A DNA stretch of 64,000 bases, from the NCBI GenBank assembly GCA_015501595.1, contig JADNRX010000016.1, positions 186,001-250,000 of the forward strand. The letters run 5' to 3'. The notes beneath the pieces are model-generated. The model had not been told where the DNA came from, did not search any database, and saw only the letters and a list, made by a program, of their open reading frames with translations. Both the position numbers and the translations under genes were made by a program. The stretch comes from Hymenopellis radicata (taxonomy: Eukaryota; Basidiomycota; Agaricomycetes; Agaricales; Physalacriaceae). Position 1 is the first letter of the stretch. Each line of letters opens with the position of its first letter. Shown piece after piece: positions 60,681 through 64,000 of this stretch.

Positions 60681-61288
60681 TGTCTGGGCCACCAGACGCG
60701 TCGCAATTCATTCCATATGACCCAAATGCATCTACTTCCTCCTCTAAATGACACAGTTCCGTTAATTTATTCCCGTAATCCCTTCCGCACCGCCAAATTC
60801 TCGGTAACCAAAGTATCGACCTGATTTCATTGCCCTTGATTGTTTATTGGACACTGCTAAGCACAATATGGAAGGTAACAAACAATGCATTTATGTCTAT
60901 ATAATACAAATGTGATTGTACAACGGAGCAGAGACGACTACAAAGTCAAATCAGGTAACTGTTGACTGTTGGTGACTTGTGAGTGCGAGGATGCGGGTAA
61001 TTAATATTTGATGCGGTTGTGTTTGCAAGGATAGAGTGGGGTCGTCTTCGCATCTTACAGCGCCTTGTTGTCAGCGGAATGAGGAACGCCGCCATCGTTT
61101 TATTCGGTCGTGTCGTCGTCTTATCCTGGTATGGTACGTGGTGTCGTTCACGCGACGGCGCGATTCAACAGAACAATGAACGAAAAGGATTAAATCAAGG
61201 TCGGGTCAGAGTCGTGGTGACAGACGAAGGCTTCACGAAGCGACTTGGACAACGGCGCGCCTACGTCAATGGTGAGTCCAATTGGTTA
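60681..61288. other. intergenic region
   Basis: A plus-strand frame at 61,019-61,324 is open but has no motif; its end is interrupted by the 614-bp element. Confidence 0.35.
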
Positions 61289-61902
61289 TGGGCAATCGCA
61301 CCCTCCCGTTTGGCGGATTCGTAAGCAGTTCCCACGTTTGCCGTAGGCAAACACTTGGCGGATTTCAACCAAGTCGGTCGTCGCCCAAGCGCGAGGGACG
61401 CGTAGAGTCTGTAGACATTAAAATATGATGACTTAGTCCTAGGAATGCCATATATACCTATTTTCTTCATATTGCTAACCCTCTGACACGGCATACCATG
61501 ATGACTATAATGCACTTAGCTGTCAATGGCAAATGCGGGCCATTTGCAAGCCATTTGGGATCTAAAAGCATAAATAATCATACAAGACCTTGCCCTCATG
61601 CTGAGCTCTCATATAGCAGTGTGTTTATCATGCCAAAAGCATGTGTGGCACTGGAATCATTGGGATGTGGCCGGGTTCAGAGTCTAACATGGCAAGCAAG
61701 AGGTTCAGTGCCGGGAGGCTTGTCAAATACTACTGATATATTATTTCTCAACCGAAAACAGAAAGTTTTGACACAGGAATGTCGTCAAAGAGCCCACCTG
61801 GCTTGGGCGACGACCGACTTGGTTGAAATCCGCCAAGTGTTTGCCTACGGCAAACGTGGGAACTGCTTACGAATCCGCCAAACGGGAGGGTGCGATTGCC
61901 CA
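61289..61902. mobile_element. 614-bp MITE with perfect 102-bp terminal inverted repeats
   Basis: The ends 61,289-61,390 and 61,801-61,902 are exact inverse copies starting TGGGCAATCGCACCCTCCCG. A TA dinucleotide flanks both sides (61,287-61,288 and 61,903-61,904), as for Tc1/mariner target duplications. Each end also contains a small hairpin (GTTTGCCGTAGGCAAAC). The interior encodes nothing recognisable. Perfect identity of the ends suggests recent movement. Confidence 0.85.
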
Positions 61903-62120
61903 TAACTAGGCAGCGCTGCAGTCATTGTTGTGCATGTCCTAGTTCCGGGTTACAGTCGGTAGTTGGTGATCGTTCAGGCAGTCGTTTTCGTGAAGGCAAG
62001 CGTCATTGAGGCTTGAGCGGTCATCATCGTAGAGCGGGCATCATCGTAAATGCGGTAAATCATGCGGGCGGCGTCGTGCAGGCAGGGGAACAATAACGCG
62101 CGCAATGCGATTGGACGGAC
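61903..62120. other. unassigned spacer
   Basis: Short degenerate repeats (CGTAGAGCGGG-like words) also occur near 62,655; otherwise nothing. Confidence 0.35.
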
Positions 62121-62790
62121 TGCTCAACGAGTGCCCCGCATCTGCCAGGAGCGATGCTGAGTGCAGAAACCAGCCAGCAAGGCCTTTGATGATGGTGAGG
62201 GAGACATTGGATGCCAGGCTGAGTAGTGTCATTTGACTGCCCCGGTCGCCTGGCTCGTAATGAGGCATTCTCGATTGTACAGCGCAGAATAGACGCACCT
62301 TTGCCCTGAAGAGCAGCTACTATCTCGGCGCCATGGTTGTGGTCATCGTCGTGTGAATGCGATTGAGAGAACAGTGAAGAGAGTGCGTGTGGTTATGCTC
62401 GTCGTGCACATGGTTTCCGTTGGCGTTGGATGCGGGTTTGTGCTCGGCGTCATCGTGGCTGGGCTTGGTCGAGTGTGAGTGCCGCTGGCTCATTTTGTGC
62501 GAGAAAAGCGGGTGCACAGGAGGTTTATCCGGAATAAGGCTGTATATATGCCGTGAGTCGAGGAAGGGTGGAACGAGATAAGCAGTTTGGTATCCTCGCA
62601 CCTCGGGTACTTGTAATCCAGGTTTTAGTTGCGGGCGCAGGGGGGAGCGGTCCTTGTCGTAGAGCGGGTATCTTCGTAGAGTGGGAGTCGTCATGCGCGC
62701 GGTCTGGCGTCCTCGCACTGGGAAGAAAGCGACAGAGACGCGTGTTCCTAATCGGGCCGATTGCATAAGCAAACGGGTGCCAGCCAACAC
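62121..62790 (-). pseudogene. cation diffusion facilitator (mitochondrial MMT-like) N-terminal fragment
   Basis: CDF proteins export Zn, Fe or Mn across membranes. The start at 62,790 gives MLAGTRLLMQSARLGTRVSV, a mitochondrial-type presequence. Then come GYQTAYLVPPFLDSRHIYSL, HPLFSHKMSQRHSHSTKPSH and a His-rich loop (HVHDEHNHTHS; SHSHDDDHNHGAEIVAALQG in a shifted frame). The first membrane helix follows: GDRGSQMTLLSLASNVSLTI, IKGLAGWFLHSASLLADAGH-SLS. The signature HSxxD should come next, but the sequence diverges at 62,121. The remaining helices are absent, and a frame shift lies in the His-rich loop. Non-functional remnant. Confidence 0.65.
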
Positions 62791-62812
62791 CCCCGCGATT
62801 CGAAACAGACTA

Positions 62813-63778
62813 CATACAAGTACTTTGCTCGCTCGTCACGCCGTATCGTCAGTCTGTCTAGGAGAGACTAACTTCCATCGTTATGTAGGTACCATCTAGT
62901 ACTTATACAGTTCAAGTTGGATAGAGTCACTGTAATTGCATATATTCGGGAAACGAAGCTGTCCAGAAACGGTCAGCGGGTGGCAGAGAAGCGCAGACCA
63001 ACCTATTGATTCAACAAAACAAGGACAAAAACTTGCCGTTCACTTTTGTATCGTCATGCACAGTCGTGTCACGATTGAATCATCGTCTTGCCATTTCCAC
63101 GAGCCTTAATAGAAAGAGAGTCGATTCTAGTGAAGAGGGTTTGAGTACGTGTTAGTTTCCGGTGCCTACTTTACAGTACGGAAACTAACAGTACGAAAAG
63201 CACCACTGTCATCGTGATCTATTTTCACTTTGTCTGGAGTCACTAGCATTGAGTCTCCGGTGTCCTGGCTTGCATTGCGGCATGGCAGATAAATATGTTG
63301 GGCTTGTTCTTGGCTCCATGAGCTTTCACGCGGCAAACACAAGCTCCCAAGTGTCACATCCGCCTCAAACAGCTCGGTCTGTGCCTTTTCAGGTAGTAGC
63401 ACGAATAAGTGAAATGGTAGACATGTATCTCAGTAGATAGATGAGTAGAGTATCTTGACCTGTCTTGATTGGATATCTGGTGATCAATTTGATACGTATT
63501 TGAATGACGCGAAGTGGTAACTCGATTGATCGCACCATTTGAATGGCTCGAAGAGCGACAAGAATAATGCTGCGGAACGAACACAGCGAAGATGTCTACG
63601 TTGTCCGGGGTGCGAAATCTGTGAACGTCTGTATAACGAAAGGCACATGGTTACTATGAGATGGAACTTGTTGCGGCTTTCATAGGTAGGCTGACTACGG
63701 GAGACCAGCATGTGGCGGGAAGCACTCAACTTTCTTCCACTGCACAGATGGACTAGAATATGATTAGAAGCGAAGGTT
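62813..63778. other. unassigned region
   Basis: A minus-strand frame (about 63,402-63,166) reads EKAQTELFEADVTLGSLCLP and YLPCRNASQDTGDSMLVTPD. It looks protein-like but matches nothing I know. No other feature. Confidence 0.3.
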
Positions 63779-64000
63779 TCAACTCCGCCGACCATCATCC
63801 AAGTCGTAAGCTGGTGGCGCCGTCTCCGCCAGTGGATCGGAACGTGCTCGTCGATCCAGATCTAGCCGCTCAGCCAACAGTCGTACAAGGTCGGCCGTTT
63901 CTATTGCGTGTGCTGAAATGTCCGACGACCCCGAAGCACCCTGACCGCTTGACTCGGAACGCCACGATTCCGAATGGGCAGAAACATGGTGGGCAGTGAG
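63779..64000 (-). CDS. C-terminal part of an unrecognised gene (cut by the right edge)
   Basis: An uninterrupted minus-strand frame from the window end to TGA at 63,779 reads TAHHVSAHSESWRSESSGQG, then IETADLVRLLAERLDLDRRA and LAETAPPAYDLDDGRRS. The low-complexity Ser-rich stretch followed by an amphipathic helix and a PPAYD tail is common in agaricomycete hypothetical proteins. No function can be given. Confidence 0.4.
   Translation of the reverse strand, partial: LTAHHVSAHSESWRSESSGQGASGSSDISAHAIETADLVRLLAERLDLDRRARSDPLAETAPPAYDLDDGRRS

Overview
The window is nuclear DNA of a filamentous basidiomycete, most likely a wood- or litter-degrading agaricomycete. Genes are cut by many short introns (about 45-75 bp, GT...AG). 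Several encoded families are typical of or restricted to Agaricomycetes (DUF6534, DUF6535, DUF6697). There is also a plant cell wall enzyme with a fungal cellulose-binding module (CBM1). No operons, rRNA or convincing tRNA were seen. Coordinates of multi-exon genes are outer CDS limits; introns were placed by eye from splice sites and family alignment.

Layout. 0-12 kb: an FAD monooxygenase (+), the exosome nuclease DIS3/RRP44 (-), an unnamed family protein (-), decayed pieces, and a BEM46-type alpha/beta hydrolase (-). 12.5-27.3 kb: two long inverted arms (about 12.49-15.11 and 25.40-27.35 kb), each carrying a copy of a small secreted hydrophobic protein gene with its TATA box. Between them lie a DUF6535 membrane protein, a small probable mitochondrial protein, a UbiA prenyltransferase and ribosomal protein L30. 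A 703-bp palindrome-rich insertion sits in the left arm only, so the right arm preserves its empty site. A 370-bp hAT-like miniature element lies at 23.9 kb.

28-47 kb: a mirrored segmental duplication. A DUF4112 gene, a metallo-beta-lactamase (MBL) start and a DUF6534 gene occur in this order on the left (28.0-35.3 kb) and in mirror image on the right (47.2-43.9 kb). The left copy is interrupted by a 3.75-kb block bounded by two identical 117-bp inverted repeats, holding a small mitochondrial-type membrane protein gene and a broken fungalysin metallopeptidase. Between the mirrored modules lie a frameshifted MBL-fold hydrolase, an aldo/keto reductase and a modular CBM1 - glucuronoyl esterase (CE15) - xylanase (GH10) fusion gene.

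47-64 kb: a 52-residue secreted peptide, a DUF6697 protein with repeated SUMO-interacting-like motifs, a 5'-truncated glutathione S-transferase, a region of decayed gene pieces (RIT1 fragment) between 84-bp inverted repeats, a frameshifted NAD(P)-binding oxidoreductase, inverted fragments of a cation-diffusion-facilitator transporter, and a 614-bp TA-flanked miniature element with perfect 102-bp ends. The right edge cuts an unrecognised gene.

The housekeeping genes (DIS3, RPL30) look intact. Accessory genes are unusually often broken by single-base shifts, which means either active gene decay or residual indel errors in the assembly. The strongest candidates for something new are the CBM1-CE15-GH10 fusion and the 3.75-kb unit with perfect inverted repeats.
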